Assembly (NCBI GenBank): GCA_965278995.1
Contig: OZ257136.1
Coordinates: 3,782,001 to 3,846,000 of the forward strand
Length of the DNA: 64,000 bases
Direction of reading: 5' to 3'
From: JADJYF01 sp965278995
GTDB lineage: Bacteria > Pseudomonadota > Gammaproteobacteria > Ga0077536
The stretch's first letter is position 1. Each line of letters starts with the position of its first letter. The notes under the pieces are model-generated. The model was not told where the DNA came from. It saw only the letters and a list, made by a program, of their open reading frames with translations, and did not search any database. Positions 15,242 to 31,940 of the stretch are shown piece after piece. A program made the position numbers and the translations under genes.

Positions 15242-16507
15242 CTAGGAGCCGTCCGTCGGCCTGGTTTCGTCGCGAAAAATACGCCGCGGCGTCTCAATTT
15301 TCTGATCGACAATGCCGGGGACCAGACGCATCAGCCAGTTGACGGGTGCGATGGTGCTGCGTGCGTAGACATGAAGCGGTTCGATCTCGGCGCCAACGAG
15401 TGCCTTGGCATCGTAGGAGCCGCGCCCCAGGTTGATGGTCCGCACGCCACGTTCGATACCGAGGCGGATTACTTCGTTGATGAGCTGGAACCATTCGTTC
15501 CGTGGCGGGCCCGCGTCGCGACCGAAGAATGTCGCGATCAGTGTGTCGGCGTCCATCAGGACCATGCCATGGGCGATGACGCGGCCTTCGCGGCGCACGA
15601 CCAGCAACACACTGTCATCGCCGAAAGCGCGGTCCATCGCCGTGTAATAGGCAGGCGCCAGTGTCTCGCGCTTGAACCCCTGCGTGCTCGCCTGTACGAC
15701 CCGCGCTTGCTCGGCGCAGCGCTCGGCGTGCGCGGCAAACTGCGTCAAACGTTCGACCGTCTGCCCGTCGCTGGCCGCGCGACGCAGGCGCCGGGCGACA
15801 TCCGTGCGATAGCGCGCGCGCATACTGGCCAGATAGTCGGAATAGCTCCGCCAGCGTACCGGCAGGCATGCTAACGGCAGGTTCCGCACCACCTGATAAC
15901 CTTGCGACATCAGCTGGTCGAAGTCGGCGCGTTCTGCGCCGGTGAACGCGTGGATGACAGTCAGCCGGCACCGCTCGTCGCGGGCGATACCACTGATCGA
16001 TCGCTCGAGCAGCATCAACAGCGGGGCGCGATCCTCGCCGACGCTGATAGAGATAGCGTGTCCGGCAACCAACGGGGCGGCGCATTCTGCGATCCGTGCC
16101 TTGAGCAGCCCCGGCCACAGCCGACGCAGCGCAGCGGTGAGGCGGCGCAGCGGCCGCGGCAACAGCTGCGCGAAATCCGTCTCGATCAGGTACACGCAGG
16201 CATGTGCGACCAGGACCTCGGCGCCGTTGTAGACGAGTACATAGAAGAATCGACAATCGTCGACGGTTGCTGCCGCGACAGCGCTCAGATACGCATGCGA
16301 ACGGGCCAGGGACTGGCGGCCGGCAACGGCGTCCCACGCACTGGACGGTATGCCGGCCAGTGAGCTCACGATCGCGACGCGATAATGCGTTTCAGGCGTC
16401 AGGTGCGGCGCGCGGGCGCCGCGCGGCGAATCATTGTTGCCCGGCTGCCGCACGGTTCCGTCGCGCACCCGCCAGGCAAGGACATTCGACGTCGGATTCA
16501 AGGCCAT
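15242..16507 (-). CDS. FemAB/GNAT-like acyltransferase (BioF2-like)
   Basis: A 421-residue protein whose C-terminal two thirds look like the FemAB-type GNAT family (PF13480). It has a basic helix MRARYRTDVARRLRRA, a catalytic-fold core with VVRREGRVIAHGMVLMD and FFGRDAGPP, and an end INLGRGSYDAKALVGAEIEP. Such enzymes transfer aminoacyl or acyl groups to cell-wall or lipid precursors. The N-terminal 35 residues are low in conservation, so the true start may be internal. It is convergent with the small lipoprotein gene and divergent from the hybrid kinase. The acceptor is unknown. Confidence 0.65.
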   Translation of the reverse strand: MALNPTSNVLAWRVRDGTVRQPGNNDSPRGARAPHLTPETHYRVAIVSSLAGIPSSAWDAVAGRQSLARSHAYLSAVAAATVDDCRFFYVLVYNGAEVLVAHACVYLIETDFAQLLPRPLRRLTAALRRLWPGLLKARIAECAAPLVAGHAISISVGEDRAPLLMLLERSISGIARDERCRLTVIHAFTGAERADFDQLMSQGYQVVRNLPLACLPVRWRSYSDYLASMRARYRTDVARRLRRAASDGQTVERLTQFAAHAERCAEQARVVQASTQGFKRETLAPAYYTAMDRAFGDDSVLLVVRREGRVIAHGMVLMDADTLIATFFGRDAGPPRNEWFQLINEVIRLGIERGVRTINLGRGSYDAKALVGAEIEPLHVYARSTIAPVNWLMRLVPGIVDQKIETPRRIFRDETRPTDGS

Positions 16508-16718
16508 GCGCTGGGGGTGACCACGGTGGACAGGGCGCGGGCGAGCTTAGCATGGGTGAACGGCGCACACAGCCCGCCTGGCTCGCTTTCCACCGGTCCT
16601 GGCCGCTGACGTCGGGTTCGCGCCGTTGCGGCCGATACCCTCTTTCTGACTGGCACACGCGAGTCGCGCGGGCGACGGACGGGCGCGAGTCTCGGCGCCG
16701 GAAAGCCGGGGGGAGAGG

Positions 16719-19989
<3,271 letters not shown>

Positions 19990-19997
<8 letters not shown>

Positions 19998-21171
19998 CGC
20001 GCCGCGTATCCTGATTGCAACCGAAGTCGTCGCTGATGCCGACATCGTGCGAAGCCTGCTCAGTGACGAGTTCGAAGCGATTGGCCTATCCACCGACATG
20101 GAGCACGCGCCGGACATATTCGACGCTTACCTTCCCGACGTTCTCGTGCTGGCGTTCAACACGCTGGAGAAAGCGCAGCACTATAGTCTTGGCCTGTATC
20201 GGCTGGGCAAGCAGGCGCGTCTGCATGCTTACGCGACCATCGTACTCGCACGACGCGAAGAGCTGACTTCGGTTTACGACTTGTGCCGCAAAGCCTACTT
20301 CGACGATTACGTCCTGTTCTGGCCACCGACCCACGACGTCAAACGTTTGCCGATGGCGGTGCATCTGGCTGCGCGTTGCCTGCGCGCGCGTAACGGCGAA
20401 GGCGGCGTGCCGATAGCCGAATTTTCCGGCCAGGCACGCGAGCTTGCCACGCTCGGGCCGACCGTGGCGGCGTTGGCCGAGGACGGCATGGTGCAGATGC
20501 AGTCGGCCGAACGCACACTCGGCGACGCAAATCGGGAGCTGGGACTGGCTCTCGATACATTCGCGCACAAGGTCACGAGCGGCGAGCTGCGATCGGTAAT
20601 CGAAGTCATCGACCAGGGTGGACTACAGCGCGAGCTGGTGACCTTCAGACAAGAGCAATTGGAGCGTCAAGGCGCTGCCTCGGATAACGCGATCGCGACA
20701 TTACGTGAATGGGTCCAGGAACTGAACACGAAACTGGCGCCGACCGTTGCGCGGACGCTGGCGCTGCAGGAAATGGCGCGCAAGCATCCACCGCTGCTGT
20801 TCATGGTTGATGACGATGAGTTTCAACACAAACTGATGGCGCAGATTGTGCGCGACTGGCCGTTGCGACTGCAGTTCGCGAGTTCCGGCGAACAGGCTTT
20901 CGCGATGTTGAGAGCACAGCGACCGGACCTCATGCTGCTCGATATCGACCTGCCAGATATGAACGGCATCGACGGCATGCGCATGGTCCATGCCGTGGAA
21001 CGACTGGTTGAAATGCCCATCGTGATCATCAGCGGTCATGCCGAGAAACGTGTCGTCGTCGACAGCTTCGCGGCAGGTGCTGCCGGCTACATCCTGAAGC
21101 CCTTCGACAAACAGGCAGTACGGGAGCGTATTGGCCAGCTGTTGTTCATCGAGGAAACCGGCGAGCGCTGA
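19990..21171 (+). CDS. Double-receiver protein with degenerate N-terminal receiver
   Basis: A 393-residue protein. The N-terminal part (about 5-125) has the outline of a receiver but lacks its acidic pocket. The usual phospho-Asp position reads PDVLVLAF, with Ala instead of Asp, and no KP motif is visible. A helical linker (about 135-265) follows. The C-terminal receiver is canonical: MVDDDEF, LLDIDLPDMNG with Asp318, ISGH, and LKPF. No DNA-binding or enzymatic output domain is present. It overlaps the hybrid kinase by eight bases and is its likely phosphoacceptor, working through protein contacts. The start at the ATG at 19990 discards an upstream open frame inside the kinase gene. Confidence 0.8.
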
Positions 21172-21302
21172 CGCGCGGAGGAAAACGACGTTAAGTCTTA
21201 CGTCACTCGTGCCGATGACCAACAACAACCTGCAAACGGGTTATTCATGCGATACTAGCTGTAATAGCGCTTGTAGCGAATAAAACTGTATCGGAGGTAC
21301 CC

Positions 21303-23744
21303 ATGGCGGCTGCGTCCATCCTGGTCGTTGAAGACGAGCAAATCGTCTCGCTCGACATCGAATCGCAGCTGGTAGACATGGGTTACACCGTGGCCGGCAG
21401 CGCGGCTTCGGCCGAAGAGGCGATTCGACTGGCCAGCAGCGCCGGACCGACACTCATCCTGATGGACATCATGCTGCAGGGCATCATGGACGGCACGGAC
21501 GCGGCCAAGATTATCAGCCGCCATCTGCAAATCCCGATAGTTTTCGTCACCGCTTACAGTGACATCAAGACCGTCGAACGCGCCGCTGGGTCGGCGCCTT
21601 ACGGCTTCCTGACCAAGCCGTTCCAACCGCGCGAACTGCGTGCGGCGATCGAGGTGGCGTTGTACAAATCGCAGATGGAACGGCATCTGCGTGACTCCGA
21701 ACGCTGGTTCGCCACCGCGCTCCGTTGCGTTGGCGACGCTGTTATCGCAACGAACGCCAACGCCGAAATTACATTTCTGAATCCGGTCGCCGAACAGCTG
21801 GTCGGTTGGACTCTGGACGAAGCACGTGGCCACCGCATCGACGAAGTGATGCGTCTCGACGCACCGTTCGGCGAACACGGTCTGATTGCCAATCCAATAT
21901 TCACGGCACTTCGCGACAACGAAGTTATCGCCACGAAATACGGCGCCCAGCTGGTGCGCCGCGATGGTTCGATGATTCCAATAGACGATAGCGCGGCGCC
22001 GATACGCGATGACGACAACGCAGTACTCGGCGCGGTGCTGGTTGCCCGCGACGTAAGTCTGCGCCTCAAGCAGGAAGCAGACCTGCGCGCCAGCGAAGAG
22101 CGTTTCCGCAGTACTTTCGAGCACGCCGCTTCCGGCATGGCGCTGGTTGCGCTGGACGGCCGTTTCCTGATGGTCAACCAATCGTTTGGCGAACTGCTCG
22201 GCTACCGCATCGACGAGCTGCGCGCGCTCAAGCACACCGAAGTCACGGTCGAGGACGACCGCCAGCAAGAACAGGCCGCGCTGTTCGAAATCATGAGCGG
22301 AGTCAAACCTGCGGTTCAGATAGAGAAACGGTATCGGCACCGCGAAGCCAAACGGGTGGTATGGACGCTGGCGAGTATTTCCGCGCTTCGTGAAACCGAA
22401 AACCCCATCTGCTTCCTGTATCAGGTTTACGACGTAACCGAGCGCAAGAACGCTGAATACAAGCTCGCCATCATGGCGTACTACGACCCGTTGACCGGCC
22501 TAGGCAATCGCAGTCGCCTGCGCGACGAATTCCAGCGCATCATCGCGCACGCCCGACGGCAGCACTCACGGGTTGCAGTCTGCCTGATGGATCTCGATCG
22601 GTTCAAGCAGGTCAATGACACGCTCGGTCATGAGGTCGGCGACGAACTGCTGATCGAAGTGGCGGCGCGCTTGCGTGCCACCTTGCGCGAGACGGATAGT
22701 GTGGCACGGCTGGGTGGCGATGAGTTCGTCCTGATCCTGTCGGAAGTCGATTCAATTGCCCGTCTGCATGCGGTACTGGAGAAACTGCGCCTTGCCATCT
22801 CCGCCCCGGTAACGCTAGCCGGCCGAACCATCGTCGTGACCCCGACTATCGGTGTTGCTCTGTATCCCATCGATGGCGGCGACATGCAGGTACTGCTGCG
22901 CAACGCCGACAGCGCGCTATACGCAGCCAAAGCCGATGGTCGAAATCGATACCGTTTGTTCCAGATCGAGCTCGAGCAGGAGGCCGGCGAACGTCTGACG
23001 ATCGAATCCGACCTGCGCCAGGCCCTCAGTCAAAATGAATTCGAGCTGTACCTGCAGCCGTTGATCCGGCTCAAGGATCAATCGATCGTCGGTTGCGAAG
23101 CGCTGCTGCGCTGGCGCCATGACGGCGAGTTGGTCATGCCCAGTCGCTTCCTGCCGATAGCGGAGGACACCGGTCTGATCCTGCCGATAGGGACTTGGGT
23201 CGTCGCCGAAGCCTGCCGCGCTGCGAGCGCGTGGACGATTCCGATCTCGATTAGCATCAACTGCTCACCGCGACAATTTCGTGAAAACGCGGTTGCGCCC
23301 TCCGCGGCTGCCGCATTGGCTAGTAGCGGCCTCGCCCCTGAACGCCTCTGCCTCGAAATTACCGAGGTTGCCCTCGGCCACAACAATGTCGCGTTGAACG
23401 AAAGCCTGGCCATGCTTCGCGCGAGCGGTGTACGGCTCGCGATCGACGACTACGGTACAGGTTATTCATCACTGGCCTATCTGAAGCGCTTCGCGCCACA
23501 GAGCCTCAAGATCGACGCATTTTTCATTCGCGATCTGTTAACGGATGAGACCAGCGCCGAAATCGTTGCCGCAACTGTCGCCATGGCGCACAAGCTGGGA
23601 ATCGAGGTCGTCGCCGAAGGTGTGGAACTGGAGGAACAGGCGCATCACCTGGCTGAGCTTGGCTGCGATTATGCTCAGGGCTACTACTTCGGTCGGCCGA
23701 TAGCGAGTGCGCAATTCAGCGACATGCTGGCGAGCCGGCAGTAA
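21303..23744 (+). CDS. REC-PAS-PAS-GGDEF-EAL cyclic-di-GMP signalling protein
   Basis: An 813-residue response regulator. The receiver (1-120, LMDIMLQGIMDG, TKPF) is of the type that usually pairs with HisKA_2 kinases. Two PAS domains, a GGDEF domain with intact GGDEF at 471-475, and an EAL domain with EAL at 599-601 follow. RETD five residues before GGDEF is a complete inhibitory-site RxxD. The EAL domain keeps DDYGTGYSS and EVVAEGVE, so both synthesis and hydrolysis of cyclic-di-GMP are possible. GGAGG five bases before the ATG supports the start. The adjacent HisKA_2 kinase is the likely partner. Confidence 0.92.
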   Translation: MAAASILVVEDEQIVSLDIESQLVDMGYTVAGSAASAEEAIRLASSAGPTLILMDIMLQGIMDGTDAAKIISRHLQIPIVFVTAYSDIKTVERAAGSAPYGFLTKPFQPRELRAAIEVALYKSQMERHLRDSERWFATALRCVGDAVIATNANAEITFLNPVAEQLVGWTLDEARGHRIDEVMRLDAPFGEHGLIANPIFTALRDNEVIATKYGAQLVRRDGSMIPIDDSAAPIRDDDNAVLGAVLVARDVSLRLKQEADLRASEERFRSTFEHAASGMALVALDGRFLMVNQSFGELLGYRIDELRALKHTEVTVEDDRQQEQAALFEIMSGVKPAVQIEKRYRHREAKRVVWTLASISALRETENPICFLYQVYDVTERKNAEYKLAIMAYYDPLTGLGNRSRLRDEFQRIIAHARRQHSRVAVCLMDLDRFKQVNDTLGHEVGDELLIEVAARLRATLRETDSVARLGGDEFVLILSEVDSIARLHAVLEKLRLAISAPVTLAGRTIVVTPTIGVALYPIDGGDMQVLLRNADSALYAAKADGRNRYRLFQIELEQEAGERLTIESDLRQALSQNEFELYLQPLIRLKDQSIVGCEALLRWRHDGELVMPSRFLPIAEDTGLILPIGTWVVAEACRAASAWTIPISISINCSPRQFRENAVAPSAAAALASSGLAPERLCLEITEVALGHNNVALNESLAMLRASGVRLAIDDYGTGYSSLAYLKRFAPQSLKIDAFFIRDLLTDETSAEIVAATVAMAHKLGIEVVAEGVELEEQAHHLAELGCDYAQGYYFGRPIASAQFSDMLASRQ

Positions 23745-23775
23745 GCGAAAACGCTCGGCCGTGCGCGCGACTATC

Positions 23776-26700
23776 ATGCACGGCTCACGCGCCTTGCTGT
23801 TGAGTGCCGCCATATTGGTCGTGCTTGGCATGGTTGTCATGGCAGCGTGGTATGTCCCTATCGAACCCATTCTGCGCATCGGTACCGGTGCCGCGGTCAT
23901 GCGCTTCAACACGGCGCTCTGCTTCGTGTTACTCGGCAGTGCGCTGGCAGCGCTGGGCACACGGCATCCGCGATTTGGCTCGATTGCTGCTGGATGTGTC
24001 GTTGTCGTTGGTGGCGCTACGCTCATCGAGCATCTTACCGGTCAGTCAGTGGGTCTGGACGAACTGTTCTGTCGCGATTTCCTCGCCCGACGTGACGGTG
24101 GTGTACCCGGTCGTATGGCACCTGCGACCGCGTTGGTCTTCGTTATCTACAGCCTCGCTATCCTGAATCTGGCGTGGTTGCGGCGCCCTGGAGTCGCTGC
24201 GCTGTTCGTCGCCGCCGGACTGGCTCAGGCTCTTGCGGTGCTTCTTCTGTATGCAGCCGGCGCTGCCGACTCTTACAAACACGGCGCTTACGCCGGCATG
24301 GCGCTGCATACGGCAGCACTATTCGTGCTCATTGGATTAGCGTTACTCGGAACGCCCGACATCATTAAATTGCGCTCGTTCTGGGTTCCGTTTGCTACTG
24401 CTACAGGGGGTATCGCGCTGACCATCGCCACTTGGTTCGGCCTCACTGCACAGGATGCCGCCAGCCTGGCGCGATTGCTCGATACGCATCTGTTCTCGAT
24501 GCAGGAAGAAGTGACGCGCGAACTCGAGACGCACGCCAAGGCGCTGGAGAGAATGGCGCAGCGGTGGATAGTCCGCGGCGGAACGCCTCAAGTTGAATGG
24601 GAATCCGATGCAATCGAATACCAGGCAGCACTGCCTGGCCTGCGCTATCTCGAATGGGTCGATGCTGACGGCGTTATTCGCTGGCGGGTGCCGCGAAGCG
24701 ATGCCGCAGCTGAACTTGGCCGCGACCTGAGCCGCTCTTCCGACAGTGCCAAAACCCTGCAACAGGCCCGTGCCGACAGCGGCGTGATTGCGAGCCACAC
24801 CGAACCGATAGCTGGAGCAGAGAACGGCTTCGCGCTCGTCATCGCGCTGACCCGCGACGGCGCGCTGGACGGCTACCTGCGCGCCGTGTATTCGAGTCCC
24901 GATCTGTTAAGGAAATTGTTATCCCGTCAGCTTGAACTCGGCTATGCATTGCGCGCGAATAGCGCTGGGAACAGTATTCTGACGCACGGCGAAACCAGCG
25001 GCGCTACGCAATCGAGCGCGCTGATCCAATGGCGCGGACTCGACTGGCAACTCGAATTGTTTGCCAACGATGTGCTCGAACACGAAGTGGCCAGTTCACC
25101 GACACGTGCAGTGTTGTTCGGCGGAATTGCGATGTCGATGCTGCTTGCTTTCAGCCTGCGCCAGCTCGATCTCGCGCGCAGCGGTCGCGAACGCTACGAA
25201 CTGGTCGCACGTGGTGCGGTTGACGGCATCTGGGACTGGAACATTGTCGCGGGAACGCAAGAGCGTTCCGCGCGTTTCTGGCAGTTACTCGGCTATCGAC
25301 CAGGGGAAATAACCGACAACTACGAAGCCTGGCAGGGATTGCTGCATCCTGAAGATCGCCCGCGAGTCGTCGCGGCAGTCGCGGCGCATCTCGAGCAACG
25401 GGTGCCTTACGACCTCGAATATCGGATGAAAACGCGCGACGGCCATTATCGCTGGTACCGCGCCAGTGGCCAGGCCTCGTGGGATAGCGCGGGTCAACCA
25501 CTACGCATGGCTGGCTCTCTATCCGATATCCATGAACAGCGAACCGCGCAAGATGTTCTTCGCAGCAGTGAGGAACGCTGGAAGTTCGCGCTGGAGGGTT
25601 CCGGCCAGGGCGTGTGGGATTGGAATATCGAAAGCCAGCAGGTCGAATATTCACCGCATGCACTGGCCATGCTCGGCTTACCGGCGAGTCCGACCGTGTT
25701 CCCCGAAGCACACATGCGTGGCTATATTCACGCCGACGATGTCGGCCGCGTGGTGACCCTGATCAGGCGGCACGTTGCCGGACATACGCCGGCGTTTGAC
25801 TGCGAGTATCGATTGTTGGACGAGAACAATCACTCGCGTTGGATTCATTCCCGCGGCGTCGTGGTCCAGCGCACGGCGGATGGCCGGGCGCTGCGCATGA
25901 TCGGTACGCGCATGGACATTTCGTCAGGCAAACAGATGCAGGAGGACGTACGACACGGCAATGAACGATTTGAACTTGTCGCCCGCGGCACCGTCGACGG
26001 TATCTGGGATTGGGACATCGCCAATGGGACGGAGGCGTTCTCCGAGCGAATGATGGAATTGCTCGACCGCCCACCCGGTAGCTGGCAGAGCCCGGACGAT
26101 TGGACGTCGGCTGTTCATCCGGATGATCGCTCCCGGGTCCAGCTCGAATTGACCCGCCACCTGCAGGAACGTCGCCCCTACGAAGTCGAGTACCGCATTG
26201 CCACCGGTAGCGGCGAGTATCGTTGGTTCGCCGCTCGCGGTCAGGCACGCTGGGACGAACGTGGCAAGCCTGTGCGCATGGCCGGATCGATCAGCGACGT
26301 CACGCAGCGGCGGCAGTCAGTCGAGGAGTTGCGCAATGCGCTGGGTGCGAAAGAAGTGCTGCTGAAGGAAGTCTATCACCGGGTGAAGAACAATCTGCAG
26401 GTGATCCAGAGTCTGGTCAGCCTGCAGGCACGCCACCTGCCCGACGATGCCACGCGAACGGCTTTTCTGGAGACGGTACAGCGGGTCCGCGCAATGGCAC
26501 TGGTTCATGAGCGCCTGTATCAGTCCGCCGATCTGGTCAGTATCGAAGTCTCCGGGTATCTGCGGGATCTGCTCCGGGGCATTGCAGACGCCAGCGGCCT
26601 GGCGGCGCGTGGAATTACGCTGTCCATCGACGCCCTCGAGGTATCGACGAACCTGGACGCCGCTGTTCCGTTGGGGTTGGTCCTGAACGAGCTGGTGCAG

Positions 26701-26955
26701 AACGCGTTGAAGCATGCGTTCCCTGCCGGCCGAAGCGGCAAGGTCGAGGTCCGTCTCGCCGCACTGGAGGCCGATCTTGTGCTGGACGTGTGTGACGACG
26801 GTGTCGGGCTGCCAGATGGATTCGATCTGACCCGGATCAACAGTATGGGCCTGCAACTGGCGCTTCGACTTGCCCGCCAGATGCGCGGCCAGCTCAGCAT
26901 CGTACCGACCAACGGCTGTTGTCTTCGGCTGCGCTTTCCGCATCTCCCCGACTGA
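23776..26955 (+). CDS. Membrane HisKA_2 sensor histidine kinase with CHASE-like and PAS domains
   Basis: About 1059 residues from the ATG at 23776; a GTG at 23761 is an alternative. About six membrane helices (to residue 230) are followed by a CHASE-like extracytoplasmic domain (about 240-440) and one more helix. Three to four PAS domains of the fold rich in RWFxARG motifs come next, then HisKA_2 with VYHRVKNNLQVIQSL (His868). The chain ends with a HATPase bearing NELVQNALKHAF and DDGVGLP. HisKA_2 kinases typically signal to receivers such as that of the upstream GGDEF-EAL protein, 31 bases away. The ligand is unknown. Confidence 0.85.
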   Translation: MHGSRALLLSAAILVVLGMVVMAAWYVPIEPILRIGTGAAVMRFNTALCFVLLGSALAALGTRHPRFGSIAAGCVVVVGGATLIEHLTGQSVGLDELFCRDFLARRDGGVPGRMAPATALVFVIYSLAILNLAWLRRPGVAALFVAAGLAQALAVLLLYAAGAADSYKHGAYAGMALHTAALFVLIGLALLGTPDIIKLRSFWVPFATATGGIALTIATWFGLTAQDAASLARLLDTHLFSMQEEVTRELETHAKALERMAQRWIVRGGTPQVEWESDAIEYQAALPGLRYLEWVDADGVIRWRVPRSDAAAELGRDLSRSSDSAKTLQQARADSGVIASHTEPIAGAENGFALVIALTRDGALDGYLRAVYSSPDLLRKLLSRQLELGYALRANSAGNSILTHGETSGATQSSALIQWRGLDWQLELFANDVLEHEVASSPTRAVLFGGIAMSMLLAFSLRQLDLARSGRERYELVARGAVDGIWDWNIVAGTQERSARFWQLLGYRPGEITDNYEAWQGLLHPEDRPRVVAAVAAHLEQRVPYDLEYRMKTRDGHYRWYRASGQASWDSAGQPLRMAGSLSDIHEQRTAQDVLRSSEERWKFALEGSGQGVWDWNIESQQVEYSPHALAMLGLPASPTVFPEAHMRGYIHADDVGRVVTLIRRHVAGHTPAFDCEYRLLDENNHSRWIHSRGVVVQRTADGRALRMIGTRMDISSGKQMQEDVRHGNERFELVARGTVDGIWDWDIANGTEAFSERMMELLDRPPGSWQSPDDWTSAVHPDDRSRVQLELTRHLQERRPYEVEYRIATGSGEYRWFAARGQARWDERGKPVRMAGSISDVTQRRQSVEELRNALGAKEVLLKEVYHRVKNNLQVIQSLVSLQARHLPDDATRTAFLETVQRVRAMALVHERLYQSADLVSIEVSGYLRDLLRGIADASGLAARGITLSIDALEVSTNLDAAVPLGLVLNELVQNALKHAFPAGRSGKVEVRLAALEADLVLDVCDDGVGLPDGFDLTRINSMGLQLALRLARQMRGQLSIVPTNGCCLRLRFPHLPD

Positions 26956-27095
26956 AGGACCGCCCGGACTCGCCAATTGCGCCGAGCGGCCCTGTGCGAG
27001 ACGATACGCGCCCGCCGCACGCGATTGCAGACCAAGTTCCGCGATCTCGAAGCGTTTTCGGAAATCGTATGTTTCAGCTCACGGCAGGTAAGCTC

Positions 27096-28261
27096 ATGGC
27101 AATGGCAGTGCCCTCGCTCAATTTCGACCTCGGCGAGACCGCCGACATGCTGCGCGACACGGTGAGCAGTTTCGCTGCGGCCGAAATAGCGCCGATCGCG
27201 GCGGAAGTCGACAGCCGGAACGAATTTCCGCTGCCATTGTGGCGCCGCCTCGGCGATCTGGGTCTCCTCGGGATCACGGTCGAAGAGGAGTACGGCGGTG
27301 CCGCAATGGGCTATCTCGAGCACACCGTCGCGATGGAAGAGATCAGCCGCGCTTCGGCTTCCATCGGGCTCTCGTATGGCGCTCACTCCAATCTCTGCGT
27401 GAATCAGATCAGGCGGAATGGCAACGCCGATCAGAAACAGCGATATCTGCCGAAACTCATCAGCGGAGAGCACGTCGGCGCACTCGCCATGAGTGAGCCC
27501 GGCGCGGGCTCGGATGTCGTCAGCATGCGGCTGCGTGCCGATCGCAAAGGTGACCGCTACGTTCTCAATGGCAACAAGATGTGGATCACCAATGGTCCCG
27601 ATGCATCGACCCTGGTTGTCTACGCCAAGACCGACATCAATGCCGGCCCGCGCGGTATCACCGCTTTCCTGATCGAGAAGTCGTTTCAGGGCTTCAGCAC
27701 GGCGCAGAAACTCGACAAACTTGGCATGCGGGGCTCGAATACCTGCGAACTCGTCTTCAAGGACTGCGAAGTGCCCGCGGAGAACGTTCTCGGTCAGGTC
27801 AACGATGGCGTACGCATATTGATGAGCGGGCTCGATTACGAGCGGCTGGTGTTGTCGGGTGGACCTCTCGGTATCATGCAGGCCTGCCTCGACGTCGTCA
27901 TGCCCTATGTGCACGATCGCCGGCAGTTCGACACGCCTATCGGCGAATTCCAGCTCATGCAAGGCAAGCTCGCCGACATGTATACGACGCTCAGCGTGTG
28001 TCGCGCCTACGTCTACGCGGTTGCCCGCGCCTGCGACCGCGGCGAGACCACGCGTAAAGACGCTGCCGGTGCCATTCTCTATTCCGCCGAGAAAGCGACC
28101 TGGATGGCGCTCGAAGCAATTCAGTGTCTGGGCGGCAACGGCTACATCAACGATTATCCCACCGGCCGTCTGCTGCGTGATGCCAAACTCTATGAAATCG
28201 GTGCTGGCACCAGCGAAATCCGGCGGATGCTGATCGGGCGCGAATTGTTCAAGGAAACCGC

Positions 28262-28265
<4 letters not shown>
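27096..28265 (+). CDS. liuA: Isovaleryl-CoA dehydrogenase
   Basis: A 389-residue acyl-CoA dehydrogenase that oxidises isovaleryl-CoA to 3-methylcrotonyl-CoA in leucine degradation. The isovaleryl-specific signature GLDYERLVLSGGPLG carries the catalytic Glu. FAD-contact segments such as ALAMSEPGAGSDVVSM and MWITNGPDA, and the C-terminal ECLGGNGY-type loop (CLGGNGYINDYP), are present. I chose the ATG at 27096, with AGGTA upstream; 27069 and 27102 are alternatives. It overlaps liuB by four bases (ATGA). Confidence 0.93.
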
Positions 28266-29869
<1,604 letters not shown>

Positions 29870-29882
29870 GCAGGGAACGGCA

Positions 29883-31883
<2,001 letters not shown>

Positions 31884-31940
31884 TCCACCCCGTCTTGCCC
31901 GGAACGGCCGTCGTGGCGAGACTCGTTACAGGATCCTGAT

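Noticed and set aside
13817..16507. A split MprF: UPF0104 flippase domain and FemAB-like transferase as two halves of an aminoacyl-lipid synthase
   Set aside because: The genes are convergent, not co-transcribed, and the transferase looks like the FemAB/BioF2 type rather than the DUF2156 synthase of MprF.
26520..27962. Minus-strand open frame of 480 codons across the kinase and liuA
   Set aside because: It spans the end of one real gene and most of another on the plus strand, and its composition changes along its length.
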